Shown here: positions 8,822 to 17,808 of the stretch, piece after piece
Position numbering within the stretch: the stretch's first letter is position 1
How the letters are laid out: every line of letters begins with the position of its first letter
Source of the DNA: an uncultured Lachnospiraceae bacterium
GTDB taxonomy: Bacteria; Bacillota; Clostridia; Lachnospirales; Lachnospiraceae
Assembly (NCBI GenBank): GCA_947173495.1
Contig: CAMWFQ010000018.1
Span: 1 to 64,000, forward strand
Length of the DNA: 64,000 nt
Direction: 5' to 3'
Position numbers and translations under genes: made by a program
Notes under the pieces: generated by a model
The model's database searches: none
What the model was told of the DNA's origin: nothing
The model's input: the letters and a program-made list of their open reading frames with translations, nothing else

Positions 8822-8918
8822 TAATCGAGTAGGGAAGATTTATCTTCCCCTACTCGCCGCGCGGGGCGCACGTCAGCTTTTGCTGACATTTTTCCTCTGT
8901 GCGCCCCTGCGCATTATA
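8822..8918 (+). repeat. Bipartite palindromic repeat, single copy
   Basis: H1 is GAGTAGGGAAGAT paired with ATCTTCCCCTACTC. H2 has outer arms GGGGCGCAC and GTGCGCCCC and an apical stem GTCAGC TTTT GCTGAC. All H2 stem bases differ from the array at 6530-6950 while pairing is kept. It ends 31 nt before the MoxR-type ATPase gene. The preceding 8690-8820 stretch holds nothing I recognise. Confidence 0.85.
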
Positions 8919-8948
8919 AAAGATTTCCGAATTGAAAAGGAGAACCCC

Positions 8949-9893
8949 ATGGACCTGTCCATACTGAAAAGTCTGAAAGAAAACATATCCCGGGTGGTTA
9001 TCGGCAATGAATCAACCATCTCTCTTATTCTGACTGCCATTCTTGCCAGAGGGCACGTACTGCTTGAGGATGTTCCCGGCACCGGAAAAACAATTATGAC
9101 CAGAGCTCTCGCATCATCCATCCAGGCACAGTTCGGCCGTATTCAGTTCACCCCCGATCTGCTGCCCTCCGATATCACCGGACTGAATTATTTCGATGCC
9201 AAAAGAGGGGAATTTGTATTTGCCAAAGGTCCCGCCTTCTGCAACATTCTGCTGGCGGACGAGATCAACCGGGCAACCCCCAAGACCCAGAGCAGTCTTC
9301 TGGAATGTATGGCGGAGGGACAGATCACCGTTGACGGCGTTACCCGTCCCCTGGAAGAACCCTTTCTTGTAATAGCCACTCAGAATCCTCTGGAAACGCT
9401 GGGAACATTTCCCCTTCCGGAAGCGCAGCTGGACCGCTTTCTTATGAAAATATCCATGGCTTCCTTAGATGAAGAACAGGAGCTTGCCCTGATCGGACGT
9501 TTTATCATGGACGAACCGCTCTCCGGGCTGACGCCGGTCTGCGAAAAACAGACCATTCTTGCCCTGCAGCAGGCATGCCGGGAAATTTTTGTTCATCCGG
9601 AGCTGCAAAGATACATGGTTGCTCTTATTCATGCCACCAGAAAGCATCCCGGAGCTGCAAATGGGGTGAGCCCCAGAGGAACTCTGGCTCTCCTTCGCGC
9701 ATCTCAGGCGCATGCCATGGTCTGCGGACGCTCCTATGTCGTGCCGGAAGATATCAAGACGATTGCTGATCCTGTGCTTTCTCACCGGATCACGCTGGCT
9801 GCCGGCACCGATCATTTCCGGGCCGCTTCCCGGATCATCGGAGAGATTCTTTCCTCCACCACAGTTCCCACTGAAAATTGGGCGGAAAGGTAA
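8949..9893 (+). CDS. MoxR-family AAA+ ATPase
   Basis: A 314-residue AAA+ chaperone-like ATPase. GHVLLEDVPGTGKTIMTRAL is Walker A, NILLADEINRATPKTQSSLLE is Walker B with the MoxR NRA signature, IATQNPLETLGTFPLPEAQLDRF carries sensor 1 and the arginine-finger region, and SPRGTLALLRASQAHA is sensor 2. MoxR ATPases act with VWA, DUF58 and membrane partners in assembly or maturation of surface or metal-containing complexes. It leads a three-gene run, with the DUF58 gene starting 6 nt later. AAAGGAGA lies before the ATG at 8949; the longer reading frame from 8880 runs into the repeat and lacks a ribosome site. Confidence 0.93.
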   Translation: MDLSILKSLKENISRVVIGNESTISLILTAILARGHVLLEDVPGTGKTIMTRALASSIQAQFGRIQFTPDLLPSDITGLNYFDAKRGEFVFAKGPAFCNILLADEINRATPKTQSSLLECMAEGQITVDGVTRPLEEPFLVIATQNPLETLGTFPLPEAQLDRFLMKISMASLDEEQELALIGRFIMDEPLSGLTPVCEKQTILALQQACREIFVHPELQRYMVALIHATRKHPGAANGVSPRGTLALLRASQAHAMVCGRSYVVPEDIKTIADPVLSHRITLAAGTDHFRAASRIIGEILSSTTVPTENWAER

Positions 9894-9898
9894 CGATC

Positions 9899-11020
9899 AT
9901 GTTTCTCTTACTGTTATCAGGCGTGCTTCTCGCCTGGCTTTTCAGCCGCTGGCTCTATCGGACATTCTGGCACAGAAACCTCTCTGTTCAGATTGAATTT
10001 CTGGATCGCTTTCTCTATGAGGGCGAAACCTCTGTCCTGAAGGAAGTCGTCATCAATGATAAATTTCTTCCTCTCCCCGCGCTGGAGGTGCGTTTTTCCT
10101 CCAACCGGAGTCTGGAATTTTTAAATGACGCCAGTGTCAACACAAGCTCCACGGATCTGAGCTATAAACGGGATGTCTTTTCCTTTCTTTTTCATCAGAA
10201 AATCCGGCGAAGCCTCCCCTTTACCGCGCACAAAAGAGGAATATATCAGATCTATGATGTCAGCCTGACTGCCTATGATTTCTTTTTTCACCCCGGTTAT
10301 TATGCCGACGTCCCTCAGAAGACGGTACTGTATGTCTATCCAAAGCAGGTGGATACATACCGGATCGTCTTGCTGTGCCAGGCAATCTCCGGCATGGTCC
10401 TTTCCCGCCGCCGTCTGTATCCGGATCCCTTTGAATTCTCAGGCATCCGGACCTACCGAAGGCAGGATCCCATGAATCATATCAACTGGAAGGCCTCTGC
10501 ACGCTCCGGAGAGCTCATGGTGAATCAATTCGATTCCACTACCAGCATTTTGCTGACTCTGATCTTTGATCTGGAAGATCCTCTGATTTTAAAATATGAA
10601 GATCTGGTAGAAGAGACCATTCGGATCACCTCTTCCCTGGCAGCCCGGCTGGTAAAAATGAATATGCCTTTTTACGTCAAAAGCAATGTGACAGATGCGT
10701 CTGCTTCTTCCGCCTTTTCCATGTATATCGCCGCCGGCGCCGGCAATATGAGAGAACTCAATCAAAAGCTGGCATGTATTGACAGCCGCGTCTGCTCCCT
10801 CCCTACCAGGGAATTACTTTTGGCGGAACGCTCCCTGAAAAGATCCGATCACATTTATCTGTTCATCTCCAAGAACCGGGACGCTGAGCTGACACAGCTC
10901 CTGCTCTCCCTGATCGGAACCGGTAACCAGATTCTCTGGGTTCTTCCTGTCAGAGCCCAGGACCATTCCCCGGAGCTGATCCATGATCCACGGATCACAG
11001 TGATCCCCTGGGAGCTCTGA
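9899..11020 (+). CDS. DUF58 domain protein, membrane-anchored
   Basis: A 373-residue protein with an N-terminal hydrophobic segment (MFLLLLSGVLLAWLFSRWLY) and the DUF58 core at about residues 170-230: PDPFEFSGIRTYRRQDPMNHINWKASARSGELMVNQFD, where the R-x-Y-x-x-x-D-x-x-x-x-I-x-W pattern defines the family. A VWA-like fold follows. DUF58 proteins are partners of MoxR ATPases. The start at 9899 follows GGAAAGG; the upstream in-frame start at 9878 would overlap the MoxR gene. It is the middle gene of the cluster. Confidence 0.9.
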   Translation: MFLLLLSGVLLAWLFSRWLYRTFWHRNLSVQIEFLDRFLYEGETSVLKEVVINDKFLPLPALEVRFSSNRSLEFLNDASVNTSSTDLSYKRDVFSFLFHQKIRRSLPFTAHKRGIYQIYDVSLTAYDFFFHPGYYADVPQKTVLYVYPKQVDTYRIVLLCQAISGMVLSRRRLYPDPFEFSGIRTYRRQDPMNHINWKASARSGELMVNQFDSTTSILLTLIFDLEDPLILKYEDLVEETIRITSSLAARLVKMNMPFYVKSNVTDASASSAFSMYIAAGAGNMRELNQKLACIDSRVCSLPTRELLLAERSLKRSDHIYLFISKNRDAELTQLLLSLIGTGNQILWVLPVRAQDHSPELIHDPRITVIPWEL

Positions 11021-11038
11021 CTGCAGAAAGGATTTCTC

Positions 11039-12352
11039 ATGAAATTAAATCATCCCGCTTTTATGCATATGATTGGCTGGCTCCATGCTCTGGCGCTTTT
11101 CTCAGGATTTTACCCTCCTGCTGCGCTGCTGTTCGGGCTTGGCCAAGGCTCCGACCTTCTCTTTGTAATCACAGGAAGCCTGCTGTTGCTGCCCATCGCG
11201 CTCAGCTGGACTGCCATTAAAAAAATAAGGCGGCTTTCCCTTTATCTTCTGACAGGTCTTGCCCTCTCTTTGGGATATGGGTGGCTTATGAGGCATGTCT
11301 GGAGCCTGTCGGGTACAAATCCTTATCAGTCGTTTTTCCTCTCCTTTGGATTATCCAGCCTCCTTTTTATGATTCGGGGATACGGCCGTATCAAAAAAGG
11401 ACGTATTCAGAAAATGCTGCGGGAGATGTCTTCCTCCTGTCCGGAACAGACAGACTGTCAGGATATGGAGATTCCGGACTTTCTGGATACGCCGCATCCT
11501 CTTCAGTGGATTCTCTTTGCTCTTTCCTATATAGCAGGCGCGCTCTTAAAGTCATCTTTTTACTGGCGCACGATCTTCTGTTTATTTCTGGCGGATGTAT
11601 TTTTATGTTTTGCCTTTCAGTTTATGGACGGCTTTTATTCTTTCTTAAAAGCGCACAGCCGTACCGCCAATCTTCCTGTAAAAACCATGACCAGGATCGT
11701 CCGGATCATCTTTGGGATGGCATGTGCCGTTCTCCTTTTATTTATTCTGCCCTCGCTTTTGTACGGAAAAGAACCTCTGAGCAACATCACCTTTAAGCCC
11801 CTGGAGCCGCTTCCCATAGAGCAGGAATTCCCGGAAGCTATGACTCCTGACTCCCGGTATATGGCTCCGGAGGACTTTCCGGACCAGGAGGAAATGCGTG
11901 AGCCTCCCAAATGGCTGGTCTTTCTCTCCAATCTGTTCATGTATCTGGTCAGCGCTGCCGTGATTGTTGCTGTCCTTGCAGCCATCTACCGCGCCTGTCA
12001 AAATGCCGGGAAATTTTTTGCCTCCGAAACAGAGGATGAAATCCAGTTCCTGTCAAAAGGATTCACTGACCAGAATCTGCTCCATCAAAAAAGCAGCCTT
12101 TCTTCCTCCAAAGATATGAGCGCCAGTAAAAAGATTCGTAAATATTATAAAAAAAGCATTCAACGGGGAATAAAAGGCGCTGTACCCGATTCTCACACGC
12201 CCGCTCAACTGGAAAAATGCGCCGGCTTTCCTGATTCCGGAGAATACCATTATCTCCACGAATGCTATGAAAAAGCCCGTTACAGCCAGAAGGGCTGCAC
12301 CCCGGAGGATGCCGCCCTTCTGCTTCACGGTAAAAAGCCTTCCCCGCCGTAG
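11039..12352 (+). CDS. Multi-pass membrane protein of the MoxR/DUF58 cluster (DUF4129-like C-terminus)
   Basis: 437 residues. Hydrophobic segments lie near residues 10-65, 80-125, 160-205, 225-245 and 300-325, with an acidic extracellular-type stretch at 245-295 (PLEPLPIEQEFPEAMTPD). The C-terminal soluble part (KKIRKYYKKSIQRGIKG then TPAQLEKCAG and YEKARYSQKGCTPEDAALL) has the feel of DUF4129, usually fused to a transglutaminase domain in such clusters. No transglutaminase catalytic Cys-His-Asp set is visible, so it may be the partner with that domain lost. It starts 18 nt after the DUF58 gene. Confidence 0.7.
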   Translation: MKLNHPAFMHMIGWLHALALFSGFYPPAALLFGLGQGSDLLFVITGSLLLLPIALSWTAIKKIRRLSLYLLTGLALSLGYGWLMRHVWSLSGTNPYQSFFLSFGLSSLLFMIRGYGRIKKGRIQKMLREMSSSCPEQTDCQDMEIPDFLDTPHPLQWILFALSYIAGALLKSSFYWRTIFCLFLADVFLCFAFQFMDGFYSFLKAHSRTANLPVKTMTRIVRIIFGMACAVLLLFILPSLLYGKEPLSNITFKPLEPLPIEQEFPEAMTPDSRYMAPEDFPDQEEMREPPKWLVFLSNLFMYLVSAAVIVAVLAAIYRACQNAGKFFASETEDEIQFLSKGFTDQNLLHQKSSLSSSKDMSASKKIRKYYKKSIQRGIKGAVPDSHTPAQLEKCAGFPDSGEYHYLHECYEKARYSQKGCTPEDAALLLHGKKPSPP

Positions 12353-12374
12353 GGATTTCTGCGAAAGAATCGCC

Positions 12375-13973
12375 TCAGATTTCCCATTTATCGCAGAGAG
12401 AAATGACCTGATCTGCAAACTTTGCCAGATCTTTATTGGCCCTGCCTTCATTTTTATGGATAACTGCAAGCAGTCTCTGCCCTGCTGCCAGAAGACGCGC
12501 AAATACATCGGATACAATCCGTGCCTTTTTCTTGATGGGAACAGGCTCCGCTTCGTATTCCAGTTTATTGGTAAGAAGATTAAATTCCGTACCGCTGTAG
12601 GGGGCGTAAGCCTTAATACCATACTCCACCTGCAGACACTCTGTAAAGCTCTTACACACGGCATCCTCGCCATGTACCACAAATACCCGTCTGGGCTTTT
12701 CTTTAAATCCCTGAACCCACTCGATCAGGCCGTTTTTATCTGCATGTCCTGACATTCCTACAAGCCCCATTACGCGGGCCCGCACATCAATGGATTCGCC
12801 AAAGAGCTTCACATCTTTAACCCCCTCCATAAGCGCCCTTCCCAAAGTTCCCACTGCCTGATATCCCACAAACAAAATGGTACACTCCGGCCGCCAGAGA
12901 TTATGTTTCAGGTGATGGCGGATTCTTCCCGCCTCGCACATCCCTGATGCGGATATGATCACTTTGGGTGTATTTTCAAAATTGATCTCTTTTGATTCCT
13001 CACTGGTAATAGTCAGGTGAAGTCCCGGAAATGATATTGGATTAATCCCTTCCCGGACCAGCTCCATGGCCTCCTCGTCAAAGCAGCTCATCTTGTTTTT
13101 GTGAAAAATATTGGTGGCCTCCACTGCCAGAGGGCTGTCTACATAGACCGGAAAATTATCGTGCCCTTCTACCATTCCATCCGCCTTGATCTTGCGCAGA
13201 AAATATAAAACCTCCTGAGTCCTGCCCACTGCAAAGGAAGGTATAACCACATTTCCTCCCTTGTCAAAAGTCTCCTGCAGAATTTTTGCCAGTTCCGCCG
13301 CATAATCCAGATTCCTGCTGGGATGAAGCCGGTCGCCGTAGGTCGATTCCATAACCACGTAGTCCGCCTCTTCCGTCCAGGTGGGATCCTTGATCAGAGG
13401 CTGGTTCTTATTGCCGATATCCCCTGAAAAAACGATTTTCCGGGTGGTTTCTTCTTCCGTTGCCCAGACCTCAATACTGGACGAGCCCAGAAGATGGCCC
13501 ACATCCGTAAATCGGATCTTAAGCCCCTCACAAAGCTCTGTTTCCTCTCCATAACGGCAGGGAACAAGCCTTCTGATCGCGGCATCCGCATCCTCCATCG
13601 TGTAAACTGGCTCATGGTAGGGAACTTCCGCACTTCGCTTCGCCTTACGGTTTTTCCATTCAGCCTCATGCATCTGGATATGCGCACAGTCACGCAGCAT
13701 GATGCTGCAGAGATCTGCCGTGGCTTCTGTCGTGAAAATCTGTCCCTTAAATCCCCTGGCCGTCAAAAGCGGGATCATGCCGGAATGGTCAATATGCGCA
13801 TGTGTAAGCAGCACATAGTCGATACAGGATTCCGGCACCGGCAGCGCAGCGTTTTCAAACACATTGATTCCCTGCTCCATACCATAATCCACAAGAATAT
13901 GCTTCCCGCAGGCATTCAGGTAATGGCAGCTTCCCGTCACTTCATGGGCTGCCCCGATAAACATCAGTTTCAT
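12375..13973 (-). CDS. Metallo-beta-lactamase/beta-CASP RNA-processing family hydrolase
   Basis: 532 residues. Zn ligands are seen in LLTHAHIDHSGMIPLLTARG, ending the first MBL motifs; FTDVGHLLGSSSIEV and VFSGDIGNKNQP follow. The beta-CASP region holds VVMESTYGDRLHPSR, VVIPSFAVGRTQEVLYFL and VIISASGMCEAGRIRHHLKHNLW; the RMMBL-type C-terminus has GMSGHADKNGLIEWV and VFVVHGE. Known members are CPSF73/Ysh1-like exonucleases and endonucleases of RNA. About 90 extra C-terminal residues (KKARIVSDVFARLLAAGQ) extend beyond the core. Its ribosome site GGAGGGATGAGGA overlaps the end of the preceding small gene, suggesting coupling. Confidence 0.9.
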   Translation of the reverse strand: MKLMFIGAAHEVTGSCHYLNACGKHILVDYGMEQGINVFENAALPVPESCIDYVLLTHAHIDHSGMIPLLTARGFKGQIFTTEATADLCSIMLRDCAHIQMHEAEWKNRKAKRSAEVPYHEPVYTMEDADAAIRRLVPCRYGEETELCEGLKIRFTDVGHLLGSSSIEVWATEEETTRKIVFSGDIGNKNQPLIKDPTWTEEADYVVMESTYGDRLHPSRNLDYAAELAKILQETFDKGGNVVIPSFAVGRTQEVLYFLRKIKADGMVEGHDNFPVYVDSPLAVEATNIFHKNKMSCFDEEAMELVREGINPISFPGLHLTITSEESKEINFENTPKVIISASGMCEAGRIRHHLKHNLWRPECTILFVGYQAVGTLGRALMEGVKDVKLFGESIDVRARVMGLVGMSGHADKNGLIEWVQGFKEKPRRVFVVHGEDAVCKSFTECLQVEYGIKAYAPYSGTEFNLLTNKLEYEAEPVPIKKKARIVSDVFARLLAAGQRLLAVIHKNEGRANKDLAKFADQVISLCDKWEI

Positions 13974-13976
13974 TCC

Positions 13977-14270
13977 TCATCCCTCCGTTCCTTCTGTCAA
14001 TCCGATCACATAGTCCATCCTTCCAAACATTTCTCTGACTGCTGTAAAAAAAATATCACTGTCCTCTTCCCGTTCAATATCCCCGTGAAAAAAGAACACC
14101 TTCACCTGATAGACTGCCTCCAGCTGCTCCTTAATCATCCTGCCAAGCTCCTTGTTGGTATCCATGAATGCAATTCTGCATCCCCGACAGGCATATTTCT
14201 CCAGCATGGAATATTCCTTTGCTCCTATTCCTCCGGTGAGTACGCATACCTTTTTACTGCTCATGAACAT
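13977..14270 (-). CDS. Small Rossmann-like protein, SDR N-terminal half only
   Basis: 97 residues. KKVCVLTGGIGAKEYSMLEKYACRGCRIAFMDTNKELG resembles the nucleotide-binding beta-alpha-beta start of short-chain dehydrogenases, but the glycine pattern is altered. VKVFFFHGDI with MFGRMDYVIGLTE parallels the D-x-x-D and N-N-A-G regions. The catalytic Tyr-x-x-x-Lys half is absent, so it cannot be a normal reductase. It ends 3 nt before the beta-CASP gene start and is probably translated with it. The start at 14270 follows GAGAGGTGCAGA. Confidence 0.6.
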   Translation of the reverse strand: MFMSSKKVCVLTGGIGAKEYSMLEKYACRGCRIAFMDTNKELGRMIKEQLEAVYQVKVFFFHGDIEREEDSDIFFTAVREMFGRMDYVIGLTEGTEG

Positions 14271-14417
14271 TCTGCACCTCTCTTCTGTTCGTACCACAAA
14301 ATTCTGCTACATTTACAGCGCCATTGTTTTGCAAAAAGTAACAAAATTTTTCAAGATGTCGTAAGCAAATTATAACATACCCTCATATGATATAGCAAAT
14401 AGTAAAGGCAGTACGAT

Positions 14418-15002
14418 ATGACATTATCAATTTATTTTTTTATATTACTGGTGCTGGTTTTATCTATGGATGCCTTTGCCGCAGGATTTTCCTACGGTCT
14501 GGAAAAGGTGCGCGTCCCCTTCCTCTCCCTCTCCATCATCGCCCTGCTCTCTGGCAGCATGCTGACTGCATCCATGCTTTTGGGAAATCTTGTGCTTGAC
14601 ATGATTCCCGAAAGATTTACCCGCGGACTCTCCTTTTTCATCCTTTTTCTGCTCTCTCTTTACAAGTTTTATGATGCGCTTCCCTGGCTCCATCGGAAAA
14701 GCGCTCATCTTACCACCGAGAAAATATCGCAGAAAGTCAACCGGCAGGATAAAGACCTTCTCTCCTGCCGCGAGGCTGCCCTTCTGGCCTTTGCCCTCTC
14801 CGTAGATAATATCTCGGCAGGCCTGTGTACAGGGACAGTTTCCTTCCCCCCTGCTTTATTATGGCTGCTCACAACTGCCATTCACTTTTTAACCTTAAAG
14901 GCCGGCCTTACGGCCGGAAAAATTCTGTCCGACCGTTCAGGCGGCCTGGCCTGGCTGGGGGCTGCCATTCTCCTGGTTCTGGCTTTTCTGCGCCTGATAT
15001 AG
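14418..15002 (+). CDS. ytaF: YtaF/MntP-type sporulation membrane protein
   Basis: 194 residues, six hydrophobic segments in two repeats. LVLVLSMDAFAAGFSYGLE in the first and ALLAFALSVDNISAGLCTG in the second carry the paired acidic (M-D-A-F / V-D-N-I) motifs of the MntP superfamily; the variant with G-x-S-Y-G-L is what I know as YtaF, linked to sporulation in Firmicutes. No riboswitch is apparent in the 14298-14417 leader. Its 3' end overlaps the 3' end of the convergent P-type ATPase gene by 66 bp. No clear ribosome site is seen (GGCAGTACGAT), so the start is moderately sure. Confidence 0.8.
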   Translation: MTLSIYFFILLVLVLSMDAFAAGFSYGLEKVRVPFLSLSIIALLSGSMLTASMLLGNLVLDMIPERFTRGLSFFILFLLSLYKFYDALPWLHRKSAHLTTEKISQKVNRQDKDLLSCREAALLAFALSVDNISAGLCTGTVSFPPALLWLLTTAIHFLTLKAGLTAGKILSDRSGGLAWLGAAILLVLAFLRLI

Positions 15003-17666
15003 CGCATTTTTCTCTGATCTCACCAAAAGTGTTTCCGACAAAACCAGCAATTCATGAACCAGAAGCGGCATGCAGGAAAGCGCTCCCAGCATCCCCCACT
15101 CGTGAAGGCTTAATCGGCTTGTTCCAAAAAGCTCGATAAAATAAGGGATTTCTGTCACCAGTACCTGGAGACAGATTCCCGCTGCCCAGGCAATCATCAT
15201 ATAAACATTTTCCAGATGCTTCATCCTGAACACAGATTTATTCACATCCCTCATTCCAAGGGCATGGACCAGCTGGCTCATGCCCAGTACAGTAAATGCA
15301 TGCGTCTGAGCGGTATTCAGCACCGGCTGAATACGGAGGATTTTTTCCAGATGCTGTATGGTAACCGGAAGCCCCTCCCGCACCAGCTCTCTGTAGGGAA
15401 CAGCCAGAAATGCCAGCAGGCTGATTATTCCAATTACAGCACCATAGCAGAGCGTACAGTTCAGTCCGCCATGCGCAAAAAGACTCTCTGTTTTTTTTCT
15501 TGGCGCCTCCTTCATCAGCGCATTCCCATCATTTTTATCCATTCCCAGGGCAAGCGCCGGGAGAGAATCCGTAATCAGATTGATCCACAAAATATGGCTT
15601 GCCTTAAGAGGCGCCGGAAAACCGGCCAACACTGCTGCCAGCATTGTAATAATCTCCCCGAAATTAGAAGAGAGCAAAAACAGGATAGTTTTCCTGATGT
15701 TTTCATAAATTCCTCTTCCCTCTTTCATGGCTTTCTCTATTGTGGCAAAATTGTCATCCGTAAGCACCAGATCCGCAGCCCCTCTGGCCACATCTGTTCC
15801 TTCCTTGCCCATGGCAATTCCCACGTCTGCAGCCTTTAAAGAAGGAGCATCATTTACGCCATCTCCTGTCATGGCGACTACTTTGCCTCTCGCTTTCAGG
15901 GCATTCACGATTCTTACTTTGTGTTCCGGTGAGACTCTGGCAAACACGCGCACATTTTCCACCCTGTTCTGGAACTCTTCCTGTCCCAGGGACTCTATCT
16001 GCTCCCCGGTCATACACTCTTTTTTATCCTGTGTAATCCCCAGCTCTCTGGCGATTGCAAACGCAGTGTCCACATGATCCCCGGTGATCATCACTGTATC
16101 CACATGCGCTCCTTTAAAGCTTCTCACCGCATCCGCCGCTTCCTCTCTGGGAGGATCGATCATCCCCACCAGTCCTACAAAGATTAAATCCTTTTCATCC
16201 TTTAAATCTCCCTTTCGCTTTATCGCCAGTGCCAGGACCCGGTACGCCCTCTCCGCCATCTCCTCTATAGCCGCTTTTGCCTGCGCCCTGGCTCCTTTTG
16301 AAAAAGCGACTTCCTTTCCATGAATCCAGGCACTCTGACAGCGTTCAAGCATTTCATCCGCAGCGCCTTTTACATATGCGATCTTTCCCGGGCCCTTTTT
16401 ATGTACCGTGGTCATCCGCTTCCGCTCCGAATCAAATGCTCTCTCGTCAACGCGCGGCAGTCTGTTCTCCATTTTTCTTTTTTCAATCCCATGCCGTCTG
16501 GCCAGATCAAGCAATGCCAGTTCTGTGGGATCGCCCAGCCTGCCCTCTCCGATCACCGCATCATTACAGAGTGTACATGCCTCCAGAAAAAGACTGTTTT
16601 TATCCGGATCAAGCTCCTCCTCCTTTACCAGATGCCCATCCACATAGCATTCCTTCACTGTCATCCGGTTTTTGGTCAGAGTTCCCGTCTTGTCCGAGCA
16701 TACAGTATTCACTGCGCCAAGGGTTTCCACTGACGGAAGCCGGCGCACAATTGTTCCGACCTTCACCATTCTGGATACGCTTAAGGCAAGCACAATCGTA
16801 ACGATCGCAGCCAGTCCCTCCGGTACTGCCGCTACGGCAAGAGAAATGGCTGTCAGAAGCATGTCCCCCACATCTCTTTTCTGCAGCACCGCTACCAAAA
16901 ACAAAAATGCGCAAATTCCAACTGCAAGAATGCTGAGCAGTCTTCCAATATCCGCCAGCCGCTTCTGGAGCGGGGTCATCTCCTCCCTGCTGCTCCCGAT
17001 CAGCCCTGCAATCTTTCCGATTTCCGTATCCATCCCTGTGGCCGTTACGATCCCTGTTCCTCTGCCGTAGGTAACTGTTGTGGACATAAATCCCATGTTG
17101 GTCCGGTCTCCGATACTCTTTTCTCCCGGAGGCAGAATTTCAGCAGTCTTGTCCACAGGAACGGATTCTCCTGTAAGCGCTGATTCCTCGATCTTCAGAC
17201 TGACCGTCTCCAGGAAGCGCAGATCAGCAGGTACCTGTCTGCCTGCTTCGAGGAAAACGATGTCTCCCGGAACCAGATCCGCACTTGGAATCTCATACTC
17301 CTTCCCTTCCCGCAAAACCAGGGCCTTCGGACTTGCCAGCTGCTTTAATGCTTCTATGGCTTTCCTGGCCTTGTCCTCCTGTACCACTCCTACCACCGAG
17401 TTCAGGAAGATCACCGCGGCAATAATCATTGCATCCCCTGCCTCGCCAAGAAAAAGTGAAATTGCAATGGCCGCCATCAAAACATAAATCAGAGGATCAT
17501 TCAGCTGCTCCATAAACAGCACAAATACCCCCTTTCTCTTCTGTTCCTTCAGCTGATTAGGCCCGTATTTTCCAAGTTTCGTGCTTACCGCTGCACTGGA
17601 AAGCCCTTTTTCCCTGCTGCTTTCAAGTTCTCTTATCACCTCTGCTGTGCTCTGATCTGCATACAT
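14937..17666 (-). CDS. Cation-transporting P-type ATPase, Ca2+ (P2A) type
   Basis: 909 residues from MYADQSTAEVIREL. An N-terminal cation ATPase domain is followed by TM1-2 (PLIYVLMAAIAISLFLG), an actuator with ALTGESVPVDKT, TM3-4 with AVAAVPEGLAAIVTIVLALS (PEGL ion-site motif), the phosphorylation loop CSDKTGTLTKNRMTV, the nucleotide-domain KGAADEMLERC, MITGDHVDTA, and the hinge MTGDGVNDAPSLKAADVGIAMG. TM5-6 has NLITDSLPALALGMD, fitting SERCA/PMR1-like calcium pumps. GGAGGGATTTATT precedes the ATG at 17666, and that site is complementary to an upstream leader segment. Confidence 0.95.
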   Translation of the reverse strand: MYADQSTAEVIRELESSREKGLSSAAVSTKLGKYGPNQLKEQKRKGVFVLFMEQLNDPLIYVLMAAIAISLFLGEAGDAMIIAAVIFLNSVVGVVQEDKARKAIEALKQLASPKALVLREGKEYEIPSADLVPGDIVFLEAGRQVPADLRFLETVSLKIEESALTGESVPVDKTAEILPPGEKSIGDRTNMGFMSTTVTYGRGTGIVTATGMDTEIGKIAGLIGSSREEMTPLQKRLADIGRLLSILAVGICAFLFLVAVLQKRDVGDMLLTAISLAVAAVPEGLAAIVTIVLALSVSRMVKVGTIVRRLPSVETLGAVNTVCSDKTGTLTKNRMTVKECYVDGHLVKEEELDPDKNSLFLEACTLCNDAVIGEGRLGDPTELALLDLARRHGIEKRKMENRLPRVDERAFDSERKRMTTVHKKGPGKIAYVKGAADEMLERCQSAWIHGKEVAFSKGARAQAKAAIEEMAERAYRVLALAIKRKGDLKDEKDLIFVGLVGMIDPPREEAADAVRSFKGAHVDTVMITGDHVDTAFAIARELGITQDKKECMTGEQIESLGQEEFQNRVENVRVFARVSPEHKVRIVNALKARGKVVAMTGDGVNDAPSLKAADVGIAMGKEGTDVARGAADLVLTDDNFATIEKAMKEGRGIYENIRKTILFLLSSNFGEIITMLAAVLAGFPAPLKASHILWINLITDSLPALALGMDKNDGNALMKEAPRKKTESLFAHGGLNCTLCYGAVIGIISLLAFLAVPYRELVREGLPVTIQHLEKILRIQPVLNTAQTHAFTVLGMSQLVHALGMRDVNKSVFRMKHLENVYMMIAWAAGICLQVLVTEIPYFIELFGTSRLSLHEWGMLGALSCMPLLVHELLVLSETLLVRSEKNALYQAQKSQNQENGSPQPGQAA

Positions 17667-17670
17667 AATA

Positions 17671-17719
17671 AATCCCTCCTGCTCTTTCATAACATGAATA
17701 TGACAAGCCCGGAGGGATT
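17671..17719 (-). promoter_or_regulatory. Anti-Shine-Dalgarno arm in the leader of the P-type ATPase gene
   Basis: On the minus strand AATCCCTCC (17719-17711) is a perfect 9-bp complement of GGAGGGATT (17679-17671), the ribosome binding site 7 nt before the ATG. The 31-nt loop would hold the site closed until something opens it. Confidence 0.6.
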
Positions 17720-17808
17720 ATGACGTCTGTATTTGATTTATAATATATTCTTTCTGCCACACAGAGCAGCCGGCCGACACACCTGATGAGACGCCGTATC
17801 AGGCTGCT

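Noticed and set aside
14298-14417. Manganese (yybP-ykoY) riboswitch before ytaF
   Set aside because: The paired loop motifs of that riboswitch are not present in this short AT-rich leader.
16277-16801. 174-residue plus-strand frame opposite the P-type ATPase
   Set aside because: Shadow frame; Pro/Ser/His-rich composition is the antisense of conserved codons.
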